A stretch of DNA of 62,945 nt from an uncultured Collinsella sp. (lineage in GTDB: Bacteria > Actinomycetota > Coriobacteriia > Coriobacteriales > Coriobacteriaceae): NCBI GenBank assembly GCA_900543025.1, contig UQPP01000006.1, positions 1-62,945 on the forward strand. The letters are read 5' to 3'. Shown one piece after another: positions 8,240 to 16,407 of this stretch. The notes under the pieces are model-generated. The model saw nothing but the letters and a program-made list of their open reading frames with translations. It did not search any database and was not told the DNA's origin. Each line of letters opens with the position of its first letter. Position 1 is the first letter of the stretch. The position numbers and the translations under genes were made by a program.

Positions 8240-8280
8240 AAAACCACCGCGAAGGGGCAGGAACCTTTGTGGTGGTTTTG
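8240..8280 (+). terminator. Terminator hairpin after the DeoR gene
   Basis: AAAACCACC at 8240-8248 pairs with GGTGGTTTT at 8271-8279. With the next hairpin at 8295 it fills the gap between convergent genes. Confidence 0.6.
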
Positions 8281-8294
8281 ACGTTTGTCCAGAT

Positions 8295-8335
8295 AAAACC
8301 TGCCAAAATAAACCTGTCCCTTTTCGGCAGGTTTT
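8295..8335 (-). terminator. Bidirectional terminator between convergent genes
   Basis: AAAACCTGCC at 8295-8304 and GGCAGGTTTT at 8326-8335 form a 10-bp perfect stem with A and T flanks on both strands. It overlaps the stop codon of the minus-strand RluA gene. Confidence 0.65.
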
Positions 8336-8993
8336 AGGGCTCCCAGGGGCAGGGGGCTTCGATGTGGATGTGCTCGCCGGTTACGGGATGCGTGAAGGAC
8401 ACGCTGTGGGCATGGAGCATCAGGCCGCAGGGACGCGGCGTGCCGTAGAGCTCGTCGCCTACCAGGGGATGACGCTCGCTCGCCAGATGTACACGGATTT
8501 GGTGCTTGCGGCCGGTGAGCAGCTCGACATCGATATACGAACGCGTGGGCAGGCCACGACGGCTCTTAAGACGCTTGAGCACCTTCACGCGCGTTTGAGA
8601 CGGCTTGCCGCTGGCGCCGACGCGCATCTTGCGGCTGTCGTGACGGTCGCGGGCGATGGGCTTGTCGATGAGCTTTTCGTTCCAGTCGATCTTGCCCTCG
8701 GCGAGCGCCAGGTAGTGCTTTTCGAAAGCGTGGTCGATGACCATCTGGTCAAAGGCGGGCTGCGTCTGCTTGTCGAGCGAAAACAACACCACGCCGGTGG
8801 TGTCACGGTCCAGGCGGTTGAGCGGCTGCATGTCGGTCGCGGCAAAGCCGTCGCCCATGGCCAGCAACAGGTCGCTAGCGTAGTCGGTAAGTGTGCGCTC
8901 GCCGGTGCCGTCGCCGTGGACGATCATGCCGGCGGGCTTGTCGATGGCCATGAGCCAAGCGTCGCAGTAGAGGACTTGAGGTTCTTCGTTCAC
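8334..8993 (-). CDS. RluA-family RNA pseudouridine synthase
   Basis: A 219-aa enzyme that isomerises uridine to pseudouridine in rRNA or tRNA. The catalytic motif reads PLNRLDRDTTGVVLFS near residue 57, with the essential aspartate in place. KHYLALAEG and the C-terminal LLTGRKHQIRVHLA are the other family blocks. There is no N-terminal S4 domain, so it is a short, catalytic-domain-only type. The start is GTG with AAAGG upstream. It begins 15 bp after the U32 gene at 9009 and is probably co-transcribed with it. Confidence 0.88.
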   Translation of the reverse strand: MNEEPQVLYCDAWLMAIDKPAGMIVHGDGTGERTLTDYASDLLLAMGDGFAATDMQPLNRLDRDTTGVVLFSLDKQTQPAFDQMVIDHAFEKHYLALAEGKIDWNEKLIDKPIARDRHDSRKMRVGASGKPSQTRVKVLKRLKSRRGLPTRSYIDVELLTGRKHQIRVHLASERHPLVGDELYGTPRPCGLMLHAHSVSFTHPVTGEHIHIEAPCPWEP

Positions 8994-9008
8994 GTGTAAG
9001 CCTTTCGG

Positions 9009-11504
9009 TTAGCTGATTCCCACAAACATGCAGCCCGAGGTCGCCCCGCGTAGGCGGGCGGCGGGCTTGCGGCCGGCTTGAGCCGCCTCGACGGCGCGAC
9101 GGACGCGAGCGACAGCACGGCCAATCTCATCGGCCTCGAGCAGGGTTCCGTCGACCATAAGACGACGGACGCCGGCGTCGAGCAACTGCGGTACCTGCGG
9201 CGTAAGGTCGATGGGGTAGGCGTCGTACAAGCGAGAGCGGCCATGGATGTCGGTGCGCACGGGCATGACCTTGCCGTCGATATTCTTGAGCGACAGCTTG
9301 CGGGCGCGCAGGCGGCAGTTGGCGCAATCGTGGATGCAGCCATTGGCAACCTGCAGGATGCAGTGCTCGCTCGTCATGACGCGCGGGCGGCCAAAGACGG
9401 TGATGCCCAGAGCCGCGGGCGCGGCGGCGCCGAGCGAGACAATCTCGTCGAGCGTGATCTCGGGCGAGAGCCAAAACGCACCGGCTCCGCGCTCGGCAAG
9501 CGCCTCCATGCAGGGCGTGTTGTGCACCGGCAGGCAAGAGCGAATCTCGGCCGTGGCGCCGGCATGCGCGGCTACGGCGAGCTCGGAGATATTGCCGACG
9601 GCGACGGTGGCTCCGGCATTGATCCAGGGATCGACGCGTACGTGGTCAAGGGCGCGGCAGACCTCGTCGAGTACGGGTACGATGTCCTGCTCAAATGCAT
9701 CGGCGGGGGAGAGCTCGGCCGCATCGAGCGCATCGGTGGTCATATAGATGCGCGTTGCACCCTCGGCGCGAGCGGCTTCGGCGGCCTCGAGCGAGGTGAC
9801 GGTGGCGCAGATCTGCGGCCCATCGCGGTAGTGCTCGGGCGCGGGGCGGGAATCACTGGTTACAATCGCCGGCAGCTCGAGCGTTTTCGCGCGCTCCTCG
9901 TACGGTGCCAGAATGGCCTCTTCCAGCGCCTTACAAGCGGCGGCGCGCACCTTGTGCACGGCGGAAAAGCCCATACCGCAGCCGGCGTCGAGCGAAACGT
10001 CAAAGCTTGCGGCCTCAAAGGGAGAGGAGCCCATGCGCCCGACGTGCTCAACCAGATCGGATGCCTCGACGGCGCGGGTCTTGGCAGCCTCGACGGTAAA
10101 GCCCGTGGCCGTGGCCGTAAGCGAAGGGTCGTCGCAGCAGGTGAGCGTAACGGTAAACGGCTCGCCCAGACGCGCCACAACGGACACGTCTACGGCGCGG
10201 CGGCGCAGCACATCGCGTTTGAGCGCAGCCCCGGCGGCGTCAATGGCGCGCTGGCTTCGAATCACGCGCACGCGGCAGCCCTCGGGCATGCTGCGGGGCA
10301 CGCGGCACTCGATGATGTCGCCTGCGGCGGCATCATCGGCGGCAATGGTGGTCAGGAACTGGTCAAACTCGTTATCGTGACGAAGCTCCAGCAGGTCGCC
10401 CTTGCCCACGGGCTCAAACAACTCAATGCGGGCGATGGCGGCGCGGCGACGGCGGTCGTCGGGCTTGAGGCCGCGCACATCGCGGTTGGCCGGGCGGCTG
10501 CCCAGCACCGTGCCCACGATCTGGCCGCGGTTGTTGGAGCGCTCGTAGCTCATCATCTCGTCACCCGAGGTACCGTCTTGGTAGGCGTGCGTAAAGTCGC
10601 GGTTAAAGCAGCGCTTGAGCTGTCGCTGACGGGCTGCATCCTCATCCTTGGAGGTCGAAACATCGGCCAGCATGTCATCAATCTGATGACGATACACGTC
10701 GACGATGGAGTACACGTAATCAGGGGCCTTCATGCGGCCCTCGAGCTTGAGCGATGCGGCGCCGGCGTCATACAGACGGCGAACAAGCTGCGAAGTGTTG
10801 GTGTCGCGCGGGCATAGCGCACGCTCGCGACCGGCAGGGGAGAGCGAGTGGCCGTTCTCGTCGATCAGCTCGTAGGGCAGGCGGCAGGGCTGGGCGCACA
10901 TGCCGCGGTTGGCCGAGCGGCCCGCCATGGCAAAGCTCGAGAGCAGGCACAGGCCCGAGTAACAAAAGCAGATGGCACCGTGGCTAAAGACCTCGAGGTC
11001 CACATCGGGTGCGGCGTCGTGGATGGCGGCGATCTCGTCAATGGAGAGCTCGCGCGACAAGGTCACTCGGTCGGCGCCCTGCTCGCGGCACCAAAGGGTT
11101 CCGCGGTCGTCGTGGATGTTTGCTTGGGTTGAGATGTGCGTCTCGATGCCGGGCATGGTGCGCTTGACTTCAAAGAACAGACCCCAGTCCTGGATAATGA
11201 AGGCGTCGGCGCCCAGCGTGGAGCAGCGATAGATGAGTTGCAGCGCATCGTCCATCTCGGACTGCTTGATGACGATGTTGACCGTGACGTAGACGCGCGA
11301 CCCGGCTAGATGTGCGGCGCGGCAGGCTTGCTCAAAGGCCTCGTCGGTAAAGTTGGTGGCCTTGCGGCGGGCGTTGAAGCTGCCCATGCCGCAGTAGATG
11401 GCATCAGCGCCAGCGGCGAGTGCGGCGGCAAAGGGCTCGGGTCCTCCGGCGGGCGCTAAAAGCTCGGGTCTGCGGTTGGTGGTTCGACTGGCGGTTGCGG
11501 TCAT
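9009..11504 (-). CDS. U32 peptidase-family protein, long form
   Basis: An 831-aa member of the U32 family, many of whose characterised relatives act in RNA hydroxylation rather than proteolysis. The N terminus ELLAPAGGPEPFAAALAAGA, the signature EVFSHGAICFCYSGLC, the cysteine cluster NRGMCAQPC and SLKLEGRMKAPDYVY are typical. The C-terminal half includes CIHDCANCRLR, a likely Fe-S or zinc cysteine set. ATG at 11504 is preferred over 11531 because GAAAGG lies 7 bases upstream. It probably shares a transcript with the RluA gene, so an RNA-modification role is plausible. A shorter paralogue lies at 59595. Confidence 0.82.
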   Translation of the reverse strand: MTATASRTTNRRPELLAPAGGPEPFAAALAAGADAIYCGMGSFNARRKATNFTDEAFEQACRAAHLAGSRVYVTVNIVIKQSEMDDALQLIYRCSTLGADAFIIQDWGLFFEVKRTMPGIETHISTQANIHDDRGTLWCREQGADRVTLSRELSIDEIAAIHDAAPDVDLEVFSHGAICFCYSGLCLLSSFAMAGRSANRGMCAQPCRLPYELIDENGHSLSPAGRERALCPRDTNTSQLVRRLYDAGAASLKLEGRMKAPDYVYSIVDVYRHQIDDMLADVSTSKDEDAARQRQLKRCFNRDFTHAYQDGTSGDEMMSYERSNNRGQIVGTVLGSRPANRDVRGLKPDDRRRRAAIARIELFEPVGKGDLLELRHDNEFDQFLTTIAADDAAAGDIIECRVPRSMPEGCRVRVIRSQRAIDAAGAALKRDVLRRRAVDVSVVARLGEPFTVTLTCCDDPSLTATATGFTVEAAKTRAVEASDLVEHVGRMGSSPFEAASFDVSLDAGCGMGFSAVHKVRAAACKALEEAILAPYEERAKTLELPAIVTSDSRPAPEHYRDGPQICATVTSLEAAEAARAEGATRIYMTTDALDAAELSPADAFEQDIVPVLDEVCRALDHVRVDPWINAGATVAVGNISELAVAAHAGATAEIRSCLPVHNTPCMEALAERGAGAFWLSPEITLDEIVSLGAAAPAALGITVFGRPRVMTSEHCILQVANGCIHDCANCRLRARKLSLKNIDGKVMPVRTDIHGRSRLYDAYPIDLTPQVPQLLDAGVRRLMVDGTLLEADEIGRAVARVRRAVEAAQAGRKPAARLRGATSGCMFVGIS

Positions 11505-11804
11505 ATCCTGCCTTTCAAAATGCTCAGACACTCAAAAGTATAGTGGCGTCGCTGCGGTGGGCGACGCCCGCAGCCTAAGCAGGACAAAGTCTTCAGCAGC
11601 TTGGACTGGCTGCTCCACATGAGAACCGTTCAGCGGTTCGGGGAAACCGTTGGGCGATAAAATATTCTCGCAAGCTGATAATATTCTTGCATCAAACAGA
11701 AACCTTGAGTACTATCCCAATCAAGCGCGGTGTTCAGACCGAACTGTGCCTCCCGGTGTGAACACCGCGCTCACGCTCTCTCAATTGATCGTAAGGAGAA
11801 AAAC
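11505..11804 (+). promoter_or_regulatory. Divergent promoter region upstream of ridA
   Basis: A direct repeat GATAAAATATTCTCGCA at 11656-11672 and GATAATATTCTTGCA at 11677-11691 is spaced 21 bp start to start, about two helical turns. Downstream, AGCGCGGTGTTC at 11724-11735 and GAACACCGCGCT at 11760-11771 form a perfect 12-bp stem with a 24-base loop in the ridA leader. The layout suggests an operator plus a structured 5' leader. The ligand or regulator is unknown. Confidence 0.5.
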
Positions 11805-12182
11805 ATGAGCAAGACCGTCGTGTCTTCCGATAACGCACCCGCAGCCATCGGCCCGTATTCCCCCGGTATCCAGGCCGGCAACATGGTGTTCCTGTCCGGC
11901 CAGCTGGGCATCGATCCCGCAACTGGCAAGATGCCCGAGGGCGTCGAGGCCCAGGCCAAGCAGTCCCTCGCCAACGTCGAGGCCCTGCTGACCGCTGCCG
12001 GCGCCACCTTTGCCGATGTCGTCAAGACCACGGTCTACCTGGCCGACATCGCCGACTTCGCCGCCGTGAACGAGATCTACGCCTCCAAGTTCGAGGCCCC
12101 GTTCCCCGCGCGCAGCGCTTTCCAGGTTGCCGCCCTTCCGGCTGGCGGTCTGGTCGAGATCGAGGTCGTCGCCGCTCTCTAA
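11805..12182 (+). CDS. ridA: RidA-family enamine/imine deaminase
   Basis: A 125-aa Rid protein (YjgF/YER057c family). RidA hydrolyses reactive 2-aminoacrylate and related imines made by PLP enzymes. NAPAAIGPYSPGIQAGN, SGQLGIDPATGKMPEG, the arginine in PARSAFQVAALP and the final VEIEVVAAL match the active-site blocks. ATG at 11805 was chosen because TAAGGAG lies just upstream and MSKTVV is a normal N terminus. Lying near a diaminopropionate ammonia-lyase system, which passes through aminoacrylate, it may serve the purine pathway. That link is inference. Confidence 0.88.
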   Translation: MSKTVVSSDNAPAAIGPYSPGIQAGNMVFLSGQLGIDPATGKMPEGVEAQAKQSLANVEALLTAAGATFADVVKTTVYLADIADFAAVNEIYASKFEAPFPARSAFQVAALPAGGLVEIEVVAAL

Positions 12183-12211
12183 GGCGTTGGCCACAACTAA
12201 ACATGACATGC

Positions 12212-12251
12212 AAAAAGACCCTGCAGCGCGTGCGAGCTGCAGGGTCTTTTT
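12212..12251 (+). terminator. Terminator between ridA and the YheO regulator
   Basis: AAAAAGACCCTGCAG at 12212-12226 pairs perfectly with CTGCAGGGTCTTTTT at 12237-12251 across a 10-base loop. The A and T flanks make it effective in both directions between convergent genes. Confidence 0.85.
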
Positions 12252-12295
12252 GTCAAGTGACGGATCGCTTGTGGAGCCGCGCTTCATTTTGCTCG

Positions 12296-12952
12296 TTAGC
12301 CTTCCTTGCGGACTTTTTGCAGGTAGCGATAGACGCTGGGCTCTGAGATGCCCAGCGCGGAGGCGGCGCAGGCCACGGCACCCTTGAGCATGAACACCCC
12401 GTTACCGTTGAGGTGGCGAATGACGTCCACGCGGTCGCTCTGACCAAGCGACGCTACATCCAGCCCGCGCGCGCTCAGCAACTCGGCAATGCTGCGGTCG
12501 ATGAGCTCCTGTGTGGACTCCGAAAGGCTTTCGACCTCGATAGGGGCGGGCTCCGTGCGCGTCGGCGCCGCGTCGAAGCACGCCATGAGCTGCTGCGCCA
12601 TGGCGTTGATGGAGCGCACAGTCGAGAGGTCGGTGTTAACGCAGAGCATACCGACGATCTCGTCATTCTCGCGGATAAAGTACGTCGCTGACTCCAACGT
12701 CTTGCCGCCGGCACCGCGCCCCTCGTAGCCCGTAATAAACGGCAGGTCGCGATACTTGGCGTCGTGCATGATCTTGAGTGCCAGATCGGTGGCGGGACCG
12801 CCGACCTTGCGGCCGCTCACGATGCCGTTGCGAATATCAACGATGGCGTGGTCGGGATCCGAGAAATCGTGCAGCACGATTTCGCTGTTTTTGCCGAGTA
12901 TCTGCTCCAGAAAATCGACCATCGGCAAAAAGCGACGTACGGTCTCGTTCAC
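12296..12952 (-). CDS. YheO-PAS / HTH transcriptional regulator, copy 1
   Basis: A 218-aa DNA-binding regulator of the YheO/DauR type. An N-terminal PAS-like sensor contains VLHDFSDPDHAIVDI, the family GRKVGGPATDLAL and YFIRENDEIVGMLCVN. The C-terminal helix-turn-helix reads GAVACAASALGISEPSVYRYL. GTG at 12952 was chosen because AAAGGAG stands 6 bases before it; a TTG two codons earlier would touch the SD. It is divergent from the NCS2 permease gene and resembles the second copy at 34242. It is likely a purine-responsive regulator of block 1. Confidence 0.85.
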   Translation of the reverse strand: MNETVRRFLPMVDFLEQILGKNSEIVLHDFSDPDHAIVDIRNGIVSGRKVGGPATDLALKIMHDAKYRDLPFITGYEGRGAGGKTLESATYFIRENDEIVGMLCVNTDLSTVRSINAMAQQLMACFDAAPTRTEPAPIEVESLSESTQELIDRSIAELLSARGLDVASLGQSDRVDVIRHLNGNGVFMLKGAVACAASALGISEPSVYRYLQKVRKEG

Positions 12953-12996
12953 GGGCAACTCCTTTGGGTGAATCCAATGCCCTGAGGGCGTTCATA

Positions 12997-13011
12997 ACAA
13001 TTTTTTATCAT
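12997..13011 (+). promoter_or_regulatory. Candidate operator AACAAT-TTT-TTATCA
   Basis: An imperfect relative of the block 2 palindromes, 45 bp from the start of YheO regulator copy 1. Confidence 0.35.
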
Positions 13012-13181
13012 GGTAACACGCTGCTCATCATCTCGTATATCCGCAGGTACATTGCGTAATACAGACGAACGGTAGGAATTTAGCGGTAAACGGTTGACCA
13101 AAAGAAAAGTAAGATGTTATTTTGACCAGACACTTTCCTGACCTGCGGAAATGCGTTATCTCAGCTGAAGAATAGTCTGAT

Positions 13182-13196
13182 AACAAAAAATTATTA
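13182..13196 (+). promoter_or_regulatory. Candidate operator AACAAA-AAA-TTATTA
   Basis: An imperfect relative of the block 2 palindromes on the permease side of the spacer, 117 bp before the permease ATG. Confidence 0.35.
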
Positions 13197-13312
13197 TTGA
13201 GAATGAGAATCATCTTTAATACGATATGCAACGAAGGCACAACCTCAACCCCGCACTGCGTCACAATAGAGCGTTAGATGCGAAAACAACTATTTCGAGG
13301 ATTGGTGGTCAA

Positions 13313-14707
13313 ATGACCCAGGAGACGGTTAAGAACGGCACTGAAGCCCTGTTCACTCGTGAAGGCATGCCTCCCGTTAAGGAAATGATCCCGTGTGCCC
13401 TTCAGCACGTACTGGCTTCGTTTGCCGGTATCATCACCCCGGCTGTCATCATGGCCGGCGTCTACGGCTTTAATAGCCAGCAGAGCACCGACATCATCCA
13501 GGTCGCGCTCATTCTTTCGGCAATCGACACGGCCCTTCAGGCCTTCGCTCCCTTCCGTCGCATCGGCGGCGGCCTGCCCATCGTCATGGGCGTTTCGTTC
13601 GCGTTCCTGCCGGCCCTGCAGGCCATGGGTGCCTCGGGCTTTAGCTTTGGTGCGCTGCTGGGTGGCGAGATCGTCGGCGGCGCCGTCGCGGTCCTCTTTG
13701 GTCTGGCCTACAGCAAGATCAAGTGGCTGTTCCCGCCCGTCGTGACCGGTACGGTCATCTTCTCCATCGGCGTTTCGCTGTATCCCACGGCCGTCAAGTA
13801 TATGGCCGGCGGTATGGGTACGCCGCTGTGGGGCACCCCGCAGGCCTGGTGCGTCGCTCTTATCACCTTCGCCGTGGTCTTTGCGCTCGCCAACTTTGGC
13901 AAGGGCACGCTCAAGCTGGGATCCGTGTTCTTTGGCATGATCGTTGGCATGATCGTCTCCATCCCCTTTGGCATGATCGACTTCTCCAGCGTCGCCACCG
14001 CTCAGGTCTTCGCCCTTCCCAAGCTCATGCCCTACGCGCTCGAGTTTGATCCCGAGGTCTGCATTACCCTCGCCGTCGTGTTCCCCATGGTTGCCATCCA
14101 GGTTATCGGTGACGTCTCCGCCGCCTGCCTGGGCTCCATCGACCGTATGCCCACCGAGCGCGAACTCTCCGGCGCTATCGTGTCCCAGGGCCTCACCTCT
14201 ATGGTCGGCGGCCTGCTGGGCGGTCTTCCCACCAGCGCCCTTGGCCAGAACGTGGGCATCATCTGCTCCAACAAGGTCGTCAACAAGTGGGTCTTTGTGA
14301 TCATCGCGGCCGTCTTTGCCATCGCCGGTCTGTTCCCGCAGCTCTCTGCCGTCCTTTCCGCTATCCCGCAGCCCGTCATCGGCGGCGCGACCGTCGGCGT
14401 CTTTGGCACCATCACCATGAACGGCGTGCGCATGTTCACCCGCGAGGGCCTCACGCAGCGCACTACCACCATCGTCGGCACCTCCGTCGTCTTTGGCCTG
14501 GGTATCTGGATGGCCAGTGGTTGCCTTGCCGGCGAGGGTATGCCCGCCTGGGTGTCCACCGTCATCGGCTCCAATGCCGTAACCCCCACCGCCATCATGG
14601 CCATTGTCCTTAACCTGATCCTTCCGCAGACGCCGGTCGTGGCTCAGCACATCGATGCTGCCAAGGACGCTGCCGTGGATCTGGTCTTGCCCGAGAGCAA
14701 GAAGTAA
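13313..14707 (+). CDS. NCS2-family purine (urate/xanthine) permease
   Basis: A 464-aa inner-membrane nucleobase transporter of the NCS2/NAT family with about 12-14 hydrophobic segments. Family marks include VIGDVSAACLGSIDR and the NAT signature region SALGQNVGIICSNKVVNK, where QN-x-G is intact but the usual threonine position is asparagine. ATG at 13313 is preferred over 13226 because the upstream extension is polar and unlike the family; GAGG and GGTGG lie upstream. As the first gene after a regulator and before ssnA and xanthine dehydrogenase, it most likely imports urate or xanthine. The exact substrate cannot be read from sequence. Confidence 0.9.
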   Translation: MTQETVKNGTEALFTREGMPPVKEMIPCALQHVLASFAGIITPAVIMAGVYGFNSQQSTDIIQVALILSAIDTALQAFAPFRRIGGGLPIVMGVSFAFLPALQAMGASGFSFGALLGGEIVGGAVAVLFGLAYSKIKWLFPPVVTGTVIFSIGVSLYPTAVKYMAGGMGTPLWGTPQAWCVALITFAVVFALANFGKGTLKLGSVFFGMIVGMIVSIPFGMIDFSSVATAQVFALPKLMPYALEFDPEVCITLAVVFPMVAIQVIGDVSAACLGSIDRMPTERELSGAIVSQGLTSMVGGLLGGLPTSALGQNVGIICSNKVVNKWVFVIIAAVFAIAGLFPQLSAVLSAIPQPVIGGATVGVFGTITMNGVRMFTREGLTQRTTTIVGTSVVFGLGIWMASGCLAGEGMPAWVSTVIGSNAVTPTAIMAIVLNLILPQTPVVAQHIDAAKDAAVDLVLPESKK

Positions 14708-14717
14708 CCAATTCGGT

Positions 14718-14750
14718 GCTATTCGTCGGCGGACGCATCGCCTCGTCCGC
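14718..14750 (+). other. Hairpin between permease and ssnA
   Basis: CGTCGGCGGACG at about 14726-14737 pairs with CGTCCGCCGACG at 14746-14757 in the permease-ssnA spacer. It lacks a T run, so it may reduce read-through or stabilise the upstream message. Confidence 0.4.
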
Positions 14751-14902
14751 CGACGCCATGCGGCGCCAAGCCGCACTTCAAAGGGTTTGTCCCTTTGGTG
14801 AAGCGTTGACGGGAGAGGGCCCGTTTCCGGTGTAGGCCGGCGCTTCGCACTCCGCCATGTCAGAGGTGTCAAACCCCGCCTCTGATGTTGAAGGGAGCAT
14901 CC

Positions 14903-16258
14903 ATGCTTCTGGTCGCTAACGGTTCCGTCTTTACCCGCAACGCTCAGACCCCGTTCATTCCAAACGGTGCGGTCGCCATTGACGGAGATACGATCGTCGA
15001 AGTGGGCCCCGAGCGCGAGCTCAAGGCCAAGTACCCGGATGCCGAGTACGTCGATGCCCAGGGCAACCTCATCATGCCCGGACTTATCAACTGCCACACC
15101 CACATCTACTCGGGTCTGGCCCGCGGCCTTGCCATTAAGGGCTGCAACCCCACCAACTTCCTGGAGAATCTTGAGCAGCAGTGGTGGAAGATCGACGACA
15201 ACCTGACGCTCGACGGCACCAAGGCCAGCGCCTATGCCACGATTCTTGACTCCATCCGCGATGGCGTCACCACGATCTTCGATCACCATGCGAGCTTCTG
15301 CGAGATCCCGGGAAGCCTTTTTACCATTAAGGATGCAGCTCAGGAGCTGGGCATGCGTTCGTGCCTGTGCTACGAGGTCTCCGATCGCCGCGGTCAGGAA
15401 AAGTGCGACCAGGCCATTGCCGAGAACGCTGAGTTTGCCCAGTGGGCCGCCAAGGAGCGTCGCGATAACGACAACCACATGATCGCCGCCATGTTTGGCG
15501 GACATGCTACCTTTACGCTTTCGGACGAGACCATGGATAAGATGGCCGAGGCCAACAACGGCCTGACCGGCTTCCACATCCATGTGTGCGAGGGCATGAA
15601 CGACGTGTGGGACTCCCGCCTCAACCGCGGTGGCATCAGCCCCGTCGAGCGCCTGCTGCAGCACAACCTGCTGGGTCCCGACACCATGCTCGGCCACTGC
15701 ATCCACGTGACGCCTGCCGAGATGGATATCGTCAAGGAGTCCGGCACTTGGCTGGTCAACAACCCCGAATCCAATATGGGCAACGCCGTGGGCTGCGCCC
15801 CCGTGCTCGAGTTCTTCCGCCGCGGCATTCCCGTGTGCATGGGTACCGACGCCTACACCCACGATATGCTCGAGAGCCTTAAGGTCTTCCTGATCATTCA
15901 GCGCCACAACGCCGCCATGCCCAACGTGGGCTGGTGCGAGGCCATGACGATGCTGTTCGAGAACAACGCCAAGATGGCGAGCAAGTACTTCGATCGCAAA
16001 CTCGGTGTGCTTGAGCCCGGCGCCGCCGCCGACGTCATCGTTATGGACTACAAGCCCTTTACGCCGCTGAGCGAGGAGAACATCGACGGCCACATGCTCT
16101 TTGGCATGATGGGCAAAAACTGCCGCACCACCATCATCAACGGCCGCGTCCTGTACAAGGATCGCGAGTTTATCGGTATCGATGAGGACAAGATCAACGC
16201 GTGGACCATGGCTGAGTCCAAGAAGCTCTGGAGCACGCTCAACGATCGCACCTACTAA
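14903..16258 (+). CDS. ssnA: SsnA-type aminohydrolase
   Basis: A 451-aa metal-dependent amidohydrolase of the SsnA family, which is typical of the selenium-linked purine clusters of gut bacteria. LINCHTHIYSGLARG supplies the HxH metal ligands near residue 62. FHIHVCEGMND, GHCIHVTPAE and MGTDAYTHDM supply further histidine and aspartate ligands. ATG at 14903 follows GAAGGGA; the frame extends 18 bases further back but lacks a site there. It lies between the permease and ygfK. It probably hydrolyses an intermediate of purine ring breakdown; its exact substrate is not settled. Confidence 0.9.
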   Translation: MLLVANGSVFTRNAQTPFIPNGAVAIDGDTIVEVGPERELKAKYPDAEYVDAQGNLIMPGLINCHTHIYSGLARGLAIKGCNPTNFLENLEQQWWKIDDNLTLDGTKASAYATILDSIRDGVTTIFDHHASFCEIPGSLFTIKDAAQELGMRSCLCYEVSDRRGQEKCDQAIAENAEFAQWAAKERRDNDNHMIAAMFGGHATFTLSDETMDKMAEANNGLTGFHIHVCEGMNDVWDSRLNRGGISPVERLLQHNLLGPDTMLGHCIHVTPAEMDIVKESGTWLVNNPESNMGNAVGCAPVLEFFRRGIPVCMGTDAYTHDMLESLKVFLIIQRHNAAMPNVGWCEAMTMLFENNAKMASKYFDRKLGVLEPGAAADVIVMDYKPFTPLSEENIDGHMLFGMMGKNCRTTIINGRVLYKDREFIGIDEDKINAWTMAESKKLWSTLNDRTY

Positions 16259-16273
16259 TTCACAAGTAGATTC

Positions 16274-16309
16274 ACGCGCGTCGGATGTTTCGCCGCATCC
16301 GACGCGCGT
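16274..16309 (+). other. Strong hairpin between ssnA and ygfK
   Basis: ACGCGCGTCGGATG at 16274-16287 pairs perfectly with CATCCGACGCGCGT at 16296-16309 over an 8-base loop. No T tract follows. It may cap the ssnA message or tune ygfK expression. Confidence 0.55.
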
Positions 16310-16407
16310 ATAGGCGACCTCCGCGGGGTCGCCGGCGCTGTGCTAGCGCTACACCGTATTTGCGCCCGTCGCGCGGTCTCGCCGGGCGTTACAGAGAGGA
16401 GCTCACT

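Larger units (their letters stand above)
12953..13312 (+). promoter_or_regulatory. Divergent control region of block 1
   Basis: This 360-bp AT-rich spacer separates the YheO regulator from the permease. Two imperfect palindromes are visible: AACAAT-TTT-TTATCA at 12997-13011 by the regulator and AACAAA-AAA-TTATTA at 13182-13196 by the permease. They resemble the perfect palindromes at 35015 and 35066. A Fur-like stretch GAGAATGAGAATCATC follows at 13199-13214. TTGACC at about 13093 is a possible -35 element. Confidence 0.5.

Noticed and set aside
11724..11771. A purine or other known riboswitch before ridA
   Set aside because: There is a single strong stem, but no conserved junction or loop sequences of any riboswitch class I know.
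13199..13214. Fur box upstream of the permease
   Set aside because: GAGAATGAGAATCATC resembles part of a Fur site, but the symmetry is poor and nothing in the operon is a classic iron-uptake gene. It is mentioned only in the control-region entry.
13274..16093. A 939-codon open frame on the minus strand
   Set aside because: It lies antisense to the permease and ssnA genes, both of which have complete conserved motifs. The translation is rich in His, Gly, Asp and Val, as expected from the complement of high-G+C third positions.
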